Shown piece by piece: positions 52,047 to 59,837 of a stretch of 64,000 nt of DNA. The notes beneath the pieces are model-generated. The model was not told the origin of the DNA. It was given only the letters and a program-made list of their open reading frames with translations, and searched no databases. The first letter of the stretch is position 1, and the number at the start of each line of letters is the position of its first letter. Made by a program: the position numbers and the translations under genes. The stretch is from contig CAWDUJ010000002.1 in the NCBI GenBank assembly GCA_963805455.1, positions 242,823 to 306,822 of the forward strand, given 5' to 3'. Source of the stretch: VRUE01 sp963805455. GTDB lineage: Bacteria > Actinomycetota > Thermoleophilia > Solirubrobacterales > 70-9.

Positions 52047-53261
52047 CTAGATCTTGTGGCGCTGCAGCAGCTTGCGGCCGATCACCATGCGCTGGATCTC
52101 CGAGGTCCCCTCGCCGATCAGCAGCAGTGGCGCGTCTCTATATAGGCGCTCGATCTCGTACTCCTTCGAGTAGCCGTAGCCGCCGTGGATGCGGAAGCTT
52201 TCCTCGACGCAGAACTTGCCGGTCTCCGAGGCGAGGAGCTTGGCCATCCCGGCCTCGAGATCGGAGCGCTCGCCGGCGTCCTTCATCATCGCGGCCTTCC
52301 GGGTCAGGAGGCGGGCGGCCTCGATCTGGGTCCCCATGTCGGCGAGCTTGAACTGGATCGCCTGGTGCTGGGCGATCGGCTTGCCGAAGGTCTTCCGTTC
52401 CTGGCTGTAGCGGAGGGCGAGCTCGAGCGCCCGCTGGGCGATCCCGACGCCGCGGGCGGCGACATTGACCCGGCCGACCTCGAGCGCGTCCATCATCTGG
52501 ATGAATCCCTGGCCGACGCCGTCCTCCTCGCCGCCGAGCACCCGCTCGGGCGGGCAGCGGTAGCCGTCATAGACGAGCTCGGTCGACTCGACGCCCTTGT
52601 AACCCATCTTCCTGATTTTCGGGGGGACGCTGAGCCCGGCGAAGTCGCCCTCGTTGACTTCCTTCCAGGGCTCCTTCTCGGTGATGAAGCAGGTCATCCC
52701 CTTATATGGGGGGTCGGCCTTGGTGTCGGTCTTCATCAGGACGAAGACGAGGCCCGAGCCGAGCCCGTTCGTCACCCACATCTTCTGGCCGTTCAGCTCC
52801 CAGTTGCCGTCCTCGCCCTTCTTCGCCGTCGCCTTGATGCCCTGGACGTCGGAGCCGACCTCGGGCTCCGAGAGCGAGAAGGCGGCGCGGATCTCACCGG
52901 TCGCCATCTTCGGCAGGAAGTGGCTTTTCTGCTCCTCGGTGCCGAACTTCATCAGCAGGTAGGAGCCGATGAAGTGGGTGTTGACGACACCGGAGATCGA
53001 GATCCAGCCTCGGGAGAGCTCCTCGACGATCATCGCGTAGGTCGTCAGGTCGAGCCCCATGCCCCCGTACTCCTCGGGGATCGTCACCCCGAACAGGCCG
53101 AGCTCCTTCATCTGCTCGACGATCGGCTCCGGGAAGGTGTCCTCGTGGTCGTAGTGCTCGGCGTTGGGGAGGATCTGCTCGTCGACGAACTGGTGCACCA
53201 TCTCGGTGATGTCGCGCTGGATGTCGGTCTGCTCGGCGTACGCGGCGGTCTCTACGGTCAT
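52047..53261 (-). CDS. Acyl-CoA dehydrogenase (candidate methylsuccinyl-CoA dehydrogenase)
   Basis: This 404-residue FAD acyl-CoA dehydrogenase has LGLFGVTIPEEYGGMGLDL, AAFSLSEPEVGSDVQGIKA and MWVTNGLGSGLVFVL (FAD binding), EVGRVNVAARGVGIAQRALE, RKTFGKPIAQHQAIQFKLAD and RIHGGYGYSKEYEIERLYRD, then LLIGEGTSEIQRMVIGR. AGGAG at a 5-base distance supports the ATG at 53259-53261. With a MeaA-type mutase, a MaoC hydratase and a malyl-CoA lyase in the window, the likely substrate is methylsuccinyl-CoA (to mesaconyl-CoA). Butyryl- or isovaleryl-type activity is possible; the assignment is from context only. Confidence 0.83.
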   Translation of the reverse strand: MTVETAAYAEQTDIQRDITEMVHQFVDEQILPNAEHYDHEDTFPEPIVEQMKELGLFGVTIPEEYGGMGLDLTTYAMIVEELSRGWISISGVVNTHFIGSYLLMKFGTEEQKSHFLPKMATGEIRAAFSLSEPEVGSDVQGIKATAKKGEDGNWELNGQKMWVTNGLGSGLVFVLMKTDTKADPPYKGMTCFITEKEPWKEVNEGDFAGLSVPPKIRKMGYKGVESTELVYDGYRCPPERVLGGEEDGVGQGFIQMMDALEVGRVNVAARGVGIAQRALELALRYSQERKTFGKPIAQHQAIQFKLADMGTQIEAARLLTRKAAMMKDAGERSDLEAGMAKLLASETGKFCVEESFRIHGGYGYSKEYEIERLYRDAPLLLIGEGTSEIQRMVIGRKLLQRHKI

Positions 53262-53348
53262 TGGCTCCTGCTCGGTTCGGGGGTGGAGGATCCGTCAGTC
53301 AGCCTGATTTTAGGCAGTTTGCGGGTTTGAGCCTCGTTTTGTCCAAAT

Positions 53349-53409
53349 CGTCGTACGTACGTTGGCATTGCTTGCCATTTTGGAGCATTCCGGCTCCAGG
53401 CGTACGACG
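53349..53409. promoter_or_regulatory. Inverted repeat upstream of the CAP-domain gene
   Basis: CGTCGTACG (53349-53357) and CGTACGACG (53401-53409) are perfect 9-base inverted repeats 43 bases apart, in the divergent region between the acyl-CoA dehydrogenase and the CAP gene (ATG 53418). The first arm runs into a second CGTACG. A regulator-binding site is possible. Confidence 0.4.
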
Positions 53410-53417
53410 CAATAGGT

Positions 53418-54023
53418 ATGGGCAGCAGGTTCTCCACCATTCCTTCAGTCGCAGCGACGCTGGTGATCTTGATCACCGGAATCTGGGCCACCGGCGCCGG
53501 CGCTCACGCCCTACAGCAGACGAGATCGACGGGCGCGCCGATCCAGATCGGAGGCCGCTTGATCGCACCTGTGGCTACCTGCCCGCAGGCGGACCGCACC
53601 GACCTGACGGCCGCCGCGCAGGAGCAGTCGATGCTCTGCATGACCGATTTCGCCCGGCTCGAAGCCGGCCTCCCAGGTCTCACCCCGAGCCCGGCGCTCG
53701 AACTCTCCGCATCGCTGAAGACCCGCGACATCCTCGCCTGCGACGACTTCAGCCATTTCGCCTGCGGTCGTGAATTCACCTACTGGATCCGCAGCGGTGG
53801 CTACATGTCGGTCCCCTGCTGGCACGTCGGCGAGAACATCGCCTGGGGACGGGCCGGCGATGGGTCGACGCGATCGATCTTCGTCGCCTTCATGCGCTCC
53901 GAACTGCATCGCCACAACATCCTCGGCGACTACACCGCGATCGGCGTTTCCACTCGGGTCGGAAGCCTCGGCTGGCAGGGGAAGGTCCAGGTCTGGACCG
54001 AGCATTTCGGCAGCCATTGCTAG
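53418..54023 (+). CDS. Secreted CAP-domain (SCP/PR-1-like) protein
   Basis: The signal peptide (AATLVILITGIWATGAGAHA) precedes a CAP domain: MLCMTDFARLEAGLPGLTPS, SASLKTRDILACDDFSHFAC (first conserved His), GENIAWGRAG, SELHRHNILGDYTAIGV (second His) and VQVWTEHFGSHC. At least six Cys suggest disulfides outside the cell. CAP proteins are secreted and bind lipids or act in the wall; the bacterial role is unclear. The ATG at 53418 is well placed. It converges with the helical protein gene at 54020 (4-base overlap). Confidence 0.83.
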   Translation: MGSRFSTIPSVAATLVILITGIWATGAGAHALQQTRSTGAPIQIGGRLIAPVATCPQADRTDLTAAAQEQSMLCMTDFARLEAGLPGLTPSPALELSASLKTRDILACDDFSHFACGREFTYWIRSGGYMSVPCWHVGENIAWGRAGDGSTRSIFVAFMRSELHRHNILGDYTAIGVSTRVGSLGWQGKVQVWTEHFGSHC

Positions 54024-54433
54024 GCGGGATCGCCGGGCAGCACCGGGTCCGGCGTGGGGCCGCCCCAGACGGGCGGGATCTCCGGGGTCTTCTGCAGTTG
54101 CTTCAGCCGCTCGGCCAATCGGTCGGCGCGGGCGCTGAAATCGCGCAGCCTTGTGTCGTCGGGCTGCGGCGCCTTCGGCATCGAGATCGGTTCCGGGGCC
54201 CGGTCGGCCCGCTCGAGCAGGGCCGCGCTGGCCCGCTCGGCGAGCTCAGCGGCCTTGCGCGCCTGCTCGGCCGCCTCGATCGCGGCCTCCCCGACCGTCA
54301 TCACCGCCGCCTCGGAGGCACGGGCGGTCGCCAGCGCCTCGTCGATCCGCGCCACCAGCTCGCCCAGCAGCGGCGGCCTCGCGGCCTCGGGCAACTCCCA
54401 GTCCCGCGTGCTATCGCGCTCCGGCACCTGCAT
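54020..54433 (-). CDS. Hypothetical Ala/Glu-rich helical protein
   Basis: This 137-residue protein is dominated by Ala, Glu and Arg: ELVARIDEALATARASEAA, AAIEAAEQARKAAELAER and LRDFSARADRLAERLKQLQ. Coiled-coil or helical-bundle structure is likely. The C-terminus is Pro-rich (PEIPPVWGGPTPDPV). No signal peptide, no recognised family. The gene overlaps the CAP gene end by four bases and diverges from the malyl-CoA lyase gene. Confidence 0.5.
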   Translation of the reverse strand: MQVPERDSTRDWELPEAARPPLLGELVARIDEALATARASEAAVMTVGEAAIEAAEQARKAAELAERASAALLERADRAPEPISMPKAPQPDDTRLRDFSARADRLAERLKQLQKTPEIPPVWGGPTPDPVLPGDPA

Positions 54434-54546
54434 CGCCTCTCAATCTAGGGAGCGGCAAGGCGGGAAAGCGAGCACTGGGTGAAACCGGGGTCCTACCATT
54501 GGTCCAATAGATTCCCCGGTCGCAAATCCAGAAACCGAGGAGCCCC

Positions 54547-55599
54547 TTGAGACACCCCAGAGACTTCTTCCACCCGCAGGCGATCGGCGCCCCCGAGCCT
54601 CTCCGCGAGATCCCGGTCAAGCCGTCGCGGATGATCCACTTCCTCGACTTCTCGAACGAGAAGATGGTCGCCAAGGCGTCCGACATCGCCGCCCAGACCG
54701 ACATCCTGCTCGGCAACCTCGAGGACGCGATCCCGGTCGACCGCAAGGAGGCCGCCCGCCAGGGCCTGATCAAGGCGGCGAAGGAGTCCGACTTCGGCCA
54801 GACCGCCCTCTGGACCCGGGTCAACTCGCTGGAGAGCCCATGGGCCCTAGATGACCTGACCACCCTCGTCACCGAGATCGGCGACCAGCTCGAGGTCGTG
54901 ATGGTCCCGAAGGTCGAGGGCGCCCGGGACATCGCCTACGTCGACCGCCTCCTCGCCCAGCTCGAGGCGAAGGCGAAGCTCGACCGGCCGATCCTGATCC
55001 ACGCGATCCTCGAGACCGCGCAGGGCGTCGTCAACGTCGAGGAGATCGCCTTCGCCAGCCCCCGGATGCAGGGGATGAGCTTCGGGCCGGCCGACCTCGC
55101 CGCCTCGCGGCGGATGAAGACGACCCGGGTCGGCGGCGGCCACCCCGGCTACCGCTCGATGGAGGACCCGAAGGATCCCGAGAACCCCGAGGACGACCGG
55201 ATCAGCGCCCAGCAGGACCCGTGGCACTACTCGATCGCGCGCATGGTCGACGCCTGCGCCTCGGCCGGGATCCTTCCCTTCTACGGGCCGTTCGGCGACA
55301 TCAAGGACACGGCCGGCTGCGAGACCCAGTTCCGCGCCGCCTTCCTCCTCGGCTGCGTCGGCGCCTGGTCGCTGCACCCGGTCCAGATCGGGATCGCGAA
55401 GAAGGTCTTCAGCCCGCCGGCCGACGAGGTCAGGTTCGCGAAGAAGGTGCTGGAGGCGATCCCCGACGGCGCCGGCGTCCACATGATCGACGGCAAGATG
55501 CAGGACGACGCTACCTGGAAGCAGTGCAAGGTGATGGTCGACCTGGCGACGCTGCTTGCCGAGAAGGACCCGGAGTTGGCGGAGGCCTACGAGCTCTGA
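54547..55599 (+). CDS. mcl: L-malyl-CoA/beta-methylmalyl-CoA lyase (HpcH/HpaI/CitE family)
   Basis: This 350-residue CitE-like lyase has HFLDFSNEKMVAKASDIAAQ, LLGNLEDAIPVDRKEAARQG (metal-binding Glu region), WTRVNSLESPWALDDL, VVMVPKVEGARDIAYVDR, LETAQGVVNVEEIAFASPR, MSFGPADLAAS and CVGAWSLHPVQIGIAKKVF. The chain resembles the malyl-CoA lyase subgroup more than citrate lyase beta. It cleaves beta-methylmalyl-CoA to glyoxylate and propionyl-CoA, and malyl-CoA to glyoxylate and acetyl-CoA, the end of the ethylmalonyl-CoA pathway. A TTG start at 54547 follows GAGGAG by four bases. The PEP carboxykinase two genes on fits gluconeogenesis from acetyl-CoA. Confidence 0.86.
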   Translation: MRHPRDFFHPQAIGAPEPLREIPVKPSRMIHFLDFSNEKMVAKASDIAAQTDILLGNLEDAIPVDRKEAARQGLIKAAKESDFGQTALWTRVNSLESPWALDDLTTLVTEIGDQLEVVMVPKVEGARDIAYVDRLLAQLEAKAKLDRPILIHAILETAQGVVNVEEIAFASPRMQGMSFGPADLAASRRMKTTRVGGGHPGYRSMEDPKDPENPEDDRISAQQDPWHYSIARMVDACASAGILPFYGPFGDIKDTAGCETQFRAAFLLGCVGAWSLHPVQIGIAKKVFSPPADEVRFAKKVLEAIPDGAGVHMIDGKMQDDATWKQCKVMVDLATLLAEKDPELAEAYEL

Positions 55600-55637
55600 G
55601 CTTGTCTTCTGCGGCCCAGGTGCCGATAATCGCTCCG

Positions 55638-57428
55638 ATGCGTCGCACGTTGGCAGGGATCGGAACCCTCATCGTCGCGCTGCTGCTCCCGGCTGCGGCG
55701 GGGGCGGCCGTGCGCAAGGTCGAACTCTTCGGGGCCGACTCCGGCAACTGCACCGTCAGCGCCTGCAGGACGATCCAGTACGCGGCGAACCAGGGTGAAG
55801 CCGGCGACACGGTCGAAATCGCGCAGGGCTTCTACATCGAAACGGTGGAGACAACCACCAACCTCGACTTCGTCGGTGCCGGAGATGGGTCCGGAGGCGG
55901 GAGCGCCACCGTCATCCTCGGACTCGACGGCTCCGGCGCGGAAGGCCATCCGGCATTCATCCTCCCCAACGGAGGGTCGCTCAAGTCACTGGCGGCCAAG
56001 GGCGGCGAAGGCGCCGGCGGCCTGACCGGTTACGCAGGCGCCTACGCGATCGAATTCAAACCGAACGGACTCGACCGTGACGATCTCGACCTCGAAGCTG
56101 TCTCCGCGGCGGGGGGCATCGGCGGTGCCGGGACCCCGTTCGGCGCCGCAGGCGGCGGGGCCATTCTCGCGTTGGCGACGGAAGGCGAAAAGAAGGTCAC
56201 CGCGGTCGATTCGAGCCTTGCCTCCGGCGAAGGCGGGGGCTTCACCACCAAGACTGCGGTGGAAATCTACGGAGATGCGATGAGGGGAGAATTCGTCACC
56301 TCCGAGCTCGAGGCCAACGGTGGACTCATCGCCACAGGGCTTGACGTCCGTGAAGGGGCAACCGCCTCAATCGAGAAATCAGCCGTCGAAGGGTTCTACG
56401 GAGCGGGCGCCGAGGGCGGCTTCCTGACCGTCAGGCACAGCCACATTCAGGGCGCGCAGTGGGGTTTGGTGGTCGACCCGGGATCTTCGGCGCCCGGGGG
56501 CGAAGCAACCGTGATCGACAGCGTCGTCGAATCCAATTCGACCGCCGCCTTCGTGTCGTCAGGAGTGGGCAGCCGAATCTCCAAGCTGACGGCTCTCGGT
56601 TCGGACTTCATCTCCGCCCCCGGACCGGAACCGGCAATCGAAGCGGCGGCCAGCACGCCAGAACAGCCCGTGAGGGTCTCTCTGAAGAACTCGATCGTCC
56701 ACGACGTGACCGAAGGCGCCGAACAGCAGAAGGACCTGGTCGCCGACAGCGCGACGATCGAAGCCGACCACTCGAGCTTCACGACGTCCTTCGCCTCCGG
56801 CGGTGGCACCGCCCCCTCCCCCGGCAGTGGGACGAACGTCGCCGGAGACCCCGGCTTCGCCGGTCCCGAAACGTTGGCGCTCGCCCCCTCCTCAGCGCTG
56901 ATCGACCGCGGCGACCCCGCGATCGTCGAATCGGGAGAGACCGACTTCGAAGGGACGCCACGGTCGCTCGATGGCAATCACGACTGCATCGCGACGCCCG
57001 ACATCGGCGCCCTCGAGCTGAGCGGCCAGAGCTCTCCTCCCTGTCCCCTGCCTCTGAAGGCGGCGACCGCGATTCCGATCGTCTCCGGATTCGGGATCAC
57101 GAACAGGAGGTTCGCCCCGAAGGGCAAGAAGCCGGCGAAGGCGAGCCGGGTGAAGCGGGGGACGAAGTTCACCTACTCGCTCTCCGAGCCCGCCCAGGTC
57201 GCGATCAAGATCGAGCGCCGTAAGCCCGGCAAGGGCCGGCCGAAATACGCGAAGGTGACCTCGATCGGCGGCCAGCAGCGCTCGGGCAAGGACGCCACGC
57301 CCTTCTCGGGCAAGGTCAGGGGCAAGCCGCTGAAACCCGGGAGGTACCGGGCGACGATCGTCGCCACCGACGCCGCCGGGCAGGCCTCCACCCCGCATCA
57401 GCTGAACTTCAAGATCATCCGCGGGTAG
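55638..57428 (+). CDS. Secreted right-handed beta-helix protein
   Basis: This 596-residue protein has a signal peptide (LAGIGTLIVALLLPAAAGAA) and then ACRTIQYAANQGEAGDTVEI, a typical start of pectate-lyase-like parallel beta-helices. Repeating short strands follow (VIDSVVESNSTAAFVSSG, LKNSIVHDVTEG, IEADHSSFTTSFASGGG). A segment with DGNHDCIATPDIGALEL resembles the choice-of-anchor/polymorphic outer wall motif. The basic C-terminal domain (about 490-596, KGKKPAKASRVKRGTKFTY, KPGRYRATIVATDAAGQ) resembles repeated actinobacterial Ig-like tails. It may bind or cleave polysaccharide; no catalytic triad was identified. ATG 55638 is preferred because the longer frame is a shadow of the lyase gene. 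Confidence 0.77.
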   Translation: MRRTLAGIGTLIVALLLPAAAGAAVRKVELFGADSGNCTVSACRTIQYAANQGEAGDTVEIAQGFYIETVETTTNLDFVGAGDGSGGGSATVILGLDGSGAEGHPAFILPNGGSLKSLAAKGGEGAGGLTGYAGAYAIEFKPNGLDRDDLDLEAVSAAGGIGGAGTPFGAAGGGAILALATEGEKKVTAVDSSLASGEGGGFTTKTAVEIYGDAMRGEFVTSELEANGGLIATGLDVREGATASIEKSAVEGFYGAGAEGGFLTVRHSHIQGAQWGLVVDPGSSAPGGEATVIDSVVESNSTAAFVSSGVGSRISKLTALGSDFISAPGPEPAIEAAASTPEQPVRVSLKNSIVHDVTEGAEQQKDLVADSATIEADHSSFTTSFASGGGTAPSPGSGTNVAGDPGFAGPETLALAPSSALIDRGDPAIVESGETDFEGTPRSLDGNHDCIATPDIGALELSGQSSPPCPLPLKAATAIPIVSGFGITNRRFAPKGKKPAKASRVKRGTKFTYSLSEPAQVAIKIERRKPGKGRPKYAKVTSIGGQQRSGKDATPFSGKVRGKPLKPGRYRATIVATDAAGQASTPHQLNFKIIRG

Positions 57429-57558
57429 TGGGTCCGCGAAGTCCCGGTCGTCTACAACAAGTCCTTCGATCCGGATGGGCGGCGGAGTGGGTGAAACGGG
57501 CAGCTTCCATCTCGACGCGATTCCGAGCCGGAAATCCCCGTCAGCGGGCAGCCACTCA

Positions 57559-57607
57559 GGGGTGTGTGAGTTTGACCTCCATATAGAGCGGCAACCTCAC
57601 ACACCCC
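57559..57607. terminator. Hairpin between convergent beta-helix and pckG genes
   Basis: GGGGTGTGTGAG (57559-57570) and CTCACACACCCC (57596-57607) form a perfect 12-bp stem with imperfect continuation (TTG/CAA) inside a 25-base loop. It is well placed to act as a bidirectional stop for the two converging genes, although no T-run follows. Confidence 0.55.
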
Positions 57608-57643
57608 CCATCCCGCAAAGACCCCCGGCGGTAGCTGACTGGC

Positions 57644-59452
57644 TCAGCCGAGGCGGTCTTCGAGCGCGGTGAGCTGGCGGACGATCCCGTCCGGGAGGCT
57701 GTCGCCGAACCGGGCCAGGTGCTCCTTGACCTGCGGCAGCTGTTGCTTGAACAGCTCAGGGTCGACCGAGAGCAGGTCAGCGATTTCCTCTTCGGAGATG
57801 TCGAGGCCGTCGGTGTTGAGCTCGCCGGCGGCGGGCAGCAGCCCGATCGGCGACTCGACCGTCTCGCCCTCGCCGTCGCAACGGCGGAAGACCCACTCGA
57901 GGACGCGGCTGTTCTCGCCGAAGCCCGGCCAGATGTACTTGCCGTCGGCGTCCTTGCGGAACCAGTTGACGAGGAAGACCTTCGGCAGCGTCGCCCCCTC
58001 GCGCTCGCCGAGCTCCAGCCAGTGGCCGAAGTACTCGGCCATGTTGTAGCCGCAGAACGGCAGCATCGCCATCGGGTCGAAGCGCAGCTTGCCGACCTCG
58101 CCGACGGCGGCGGCGGTCGTCTCGACCGACATCGTCGCGCCGAGGAAGGTGCCGTGCTCCCAGTCGAAGGCCTCGGCGACCAGCGGCACCGCGGTCGCGC
58201 GGCGGCCGCCGAAGAGGAAGGCGTCGATCGGGACGCCGGCCGGGTCCTCCCACTCGGGAGCGATGCAGGGGCACTGCGACGCGGGGGTGGTGAAGCGGGA
58301 GTTCGGGTGGGCCGCCGGGTGATCGGACTCCGGGGTCCACTCCTCGCCGAGCCAATCGGTGACCTTGTCCGGCGGTTCGCCGGTCATCCCCTCCCACCAG
58401 ATGTCGCCATCCTCGGTCTTCGCGCAGTTGGTGAAGATCGTGTTCCGCTCGATCGTCCCCATCGCGTTCGGGTTGGTCTTGTGGCTGGTGTTGGGGGCGA
58501 CTCCGAAGAAGCCGGCCTCGGGGTTGACCGCGTGGAGGCGGCCGTCCTCGCCGAACTTCATCCAGGCGATGTCGTCGCCGACGGTCTCCGCCGTCCAACC
58601 CTCGAGGGTCGGGATCAGCATCGCCAGGTTGGTCTTGCCCGACGCCGACGGGAAGGCGCCGGTCACGTATTTGACCTCGCCCTCGGGTGAGGTGAGTTTG
58701 AGGATCAGCATGTGCTCGGCCATCCAGCCCTCGTCCCGGGCCATCGCCGAGGCGATCCGAAGCGCGAAGCACTTCTTGCCGAGCAGCGCGTTGCCGCCGT
58801 AGCCCGACCCGAACGACCAGATCTGACGCGACTCCGGGAAATGGACGATGTACTTGTTGGCGGCGTTGCAGGGCCACGGAACGTCCTCCTGGCCCTCCGC
58901 CAGCGGCATCCCGACCGAGTGCACGCAGGGGACGAACTCACCCTCCTCGCCGAGCACCTCGAGCGCGGGCTTGCCCATCCGGGTCATGATCCGCATCGAG
59001 GTCGCGACGTAGGCCGAGTCGGTCAGCTGGACGCCGATGTGGGCGATCGGCGAGCCGAGCGGGCCCATCGAGAACGGCACCACGTACATCGTCCGGCCCT
59101 TCATGCAGCCCGCGAAGAGGTCCTCCAGCGTCTCCCGCATCTCGGCCGGGTCGCGCCAGTTGTTGGTCGGGCCGGCGCCGTCCTCGGTCTCCGAGCAGAT
59201 GAAGGTGCGGTCCTCGACCCGGGCGACGTCGTCGGGGTCGGAGAGGGAGAGATAGGAGTTCGGGCGCTTGGCGTCGGAGAGACGCTCGAAGGTCCCGGCA
59301 TCGACCAGGCCCTGCGCGAGGGAGTCGTACTCCTCGGCCGATCCGTCACACCAATGGATCGCGTCGGGCTTGGTCAGATCTGCGATCTCCCCGACCCAGT
59401 CGAGGAGTTTTGCGTGGGTGGTCGGCGCTGTGGCCGCGATGGTTTGGCTCAT
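57644..59452 (-). CDS. pckG: Phosphoenolpyruvate carboxykinase (GTP)
   Basis: This 602-residue GTP-dependent PEPCK has HWCDGSAEEYDSLAQGL, WSFGSGYGGNALLGKKCFAL, the kinase-1 P-loop GAFPSASGKTNLAML, NPEAGFFGVAPNTSHKTNP and EWTPESDHPAAHPNSRFT, with CPCIAPEWEDPAGVPIDAF and FGGRRATAVPLVAEAFDWE. It converts oxaloacetate and GTP to PEP, the entry to gluconeogenesis. The ATG at 59450-59452 (SQTIAATAP) is preferred over 59485, which overlaps the lipoprotein gene. It lies 10 bases after that gene's stop, so the two may be co-transcribed. Confidence 0.93.
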   Translation of the reverse strand: MSQTIAATAPTTHAKLLDWVGEIADLTKPDAIHWCDGSAEEYDSLAQGLVDAGTFERLSDAKRPNSYLSLSDPDDVARVEDRTFICSETEDGAGPTNNWRDPAEMRETLEDLFAGCMKGRTMYVVPFSMGPLGSPIAHIGVQLTDSAYVATSMRIMTRMGKPALEVLGEEGEFVPCVHSVGMPLAEGQEDVPWPCNAANKYIVHFPESRQIWSFGSGYGGNALLGKKCFALRIASAMARDEGWMAEHMLILKLTSPEGEVKYVTGAFPSASGKTNLAMLIPTLEGWTAETVGDDIAWMKFGEDGRLHAVNPEAGFFGVAPNTSHKTNPNAMGTIERNTIFTNCAKTEDGDIWWEGMTGEPPDKVTDWLGEEWTPESDHPAAHPNSRFTTPASQCPCIAPEWEDPAGVPIDAFLFGGRRATAVPLVAEAFDWEHGTFLGATMSVETTAAAVGEVGKLRFDPMAMLPFCGYNMAEYFGHWLELGEREGATLPKVFLVNWFRKDADGKYIWPGFGENSRVLEWVFRRCDGEGETVESPIGLLPAAGELNTDGLDISEEEIADLLSVDPELFKQQLPQVKEHLARFGDSLPDGIVRQLTALEDRLG

Positions 59453-59462
59453 TTCGCGCACT

Positions 59463-59795
59463 CTATCCACCGAGGCTGAGGTCAACGCCGCCCGACTTGA
59501 TTTCGACGACTTCGATGTCGGCGTCTTCGTTTTTGATTCGCAGCACCGCCGTTTCCTTCTTGCCCTTCGCGGGGATGATCGTGCATTCGAACTCGGCCTT
59601 GGCCTTGACCTCGACGTTGGTCGGGCAGTCGACGGACTTCACCTTCTCCCCGCGCGAGGATTCGACGTTGTCCTTCAGCGTTTCCTCGAGCTTGACGTCG
59701 TCGACCACGGTCTTGCCGCAGCCTCCGACGCCGATGCCGGCAACGGCTGCCACGGCCAGCGCCATGGCCAGGACTGCGAAACGGGTCGTGCTCAT
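59463..59795 (-). CDS. DUF4333-like lipoprotein
   Basis: This 110-residue protein has a hydrophobic N-terminus (FAVLAMALAVAAVAGIGVGG) and a Cys at the lipobox-like GVGGC. The rest, KLEETLKDNVESSRGEKVKS with VDCPTNVEVKAKAEFECTII and two further Cys, matches the DUF4333-type domain of actinobacterial lipoproteins. It is probably lipid-anchored outside the cell, with one disulfide. Function unknown. It directly precedes pckG. Confidence 0.74.
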   Translation of the reverse strand: MSTTRFAVLAMALAVAAVAGIGVGGCGKTVVDDVKLEETLKDNVESSRGEKVKSVDCPTNVEVKAKAEFECTIIPAKGKKETAVLRIKNEDADIEVVEIKSGGVDLSLGG

Positions 59796-59837
59796 CCCGC
59801 GGGGAGTATCCCAGGGCCCCCTAAACCCCGCCGACGA

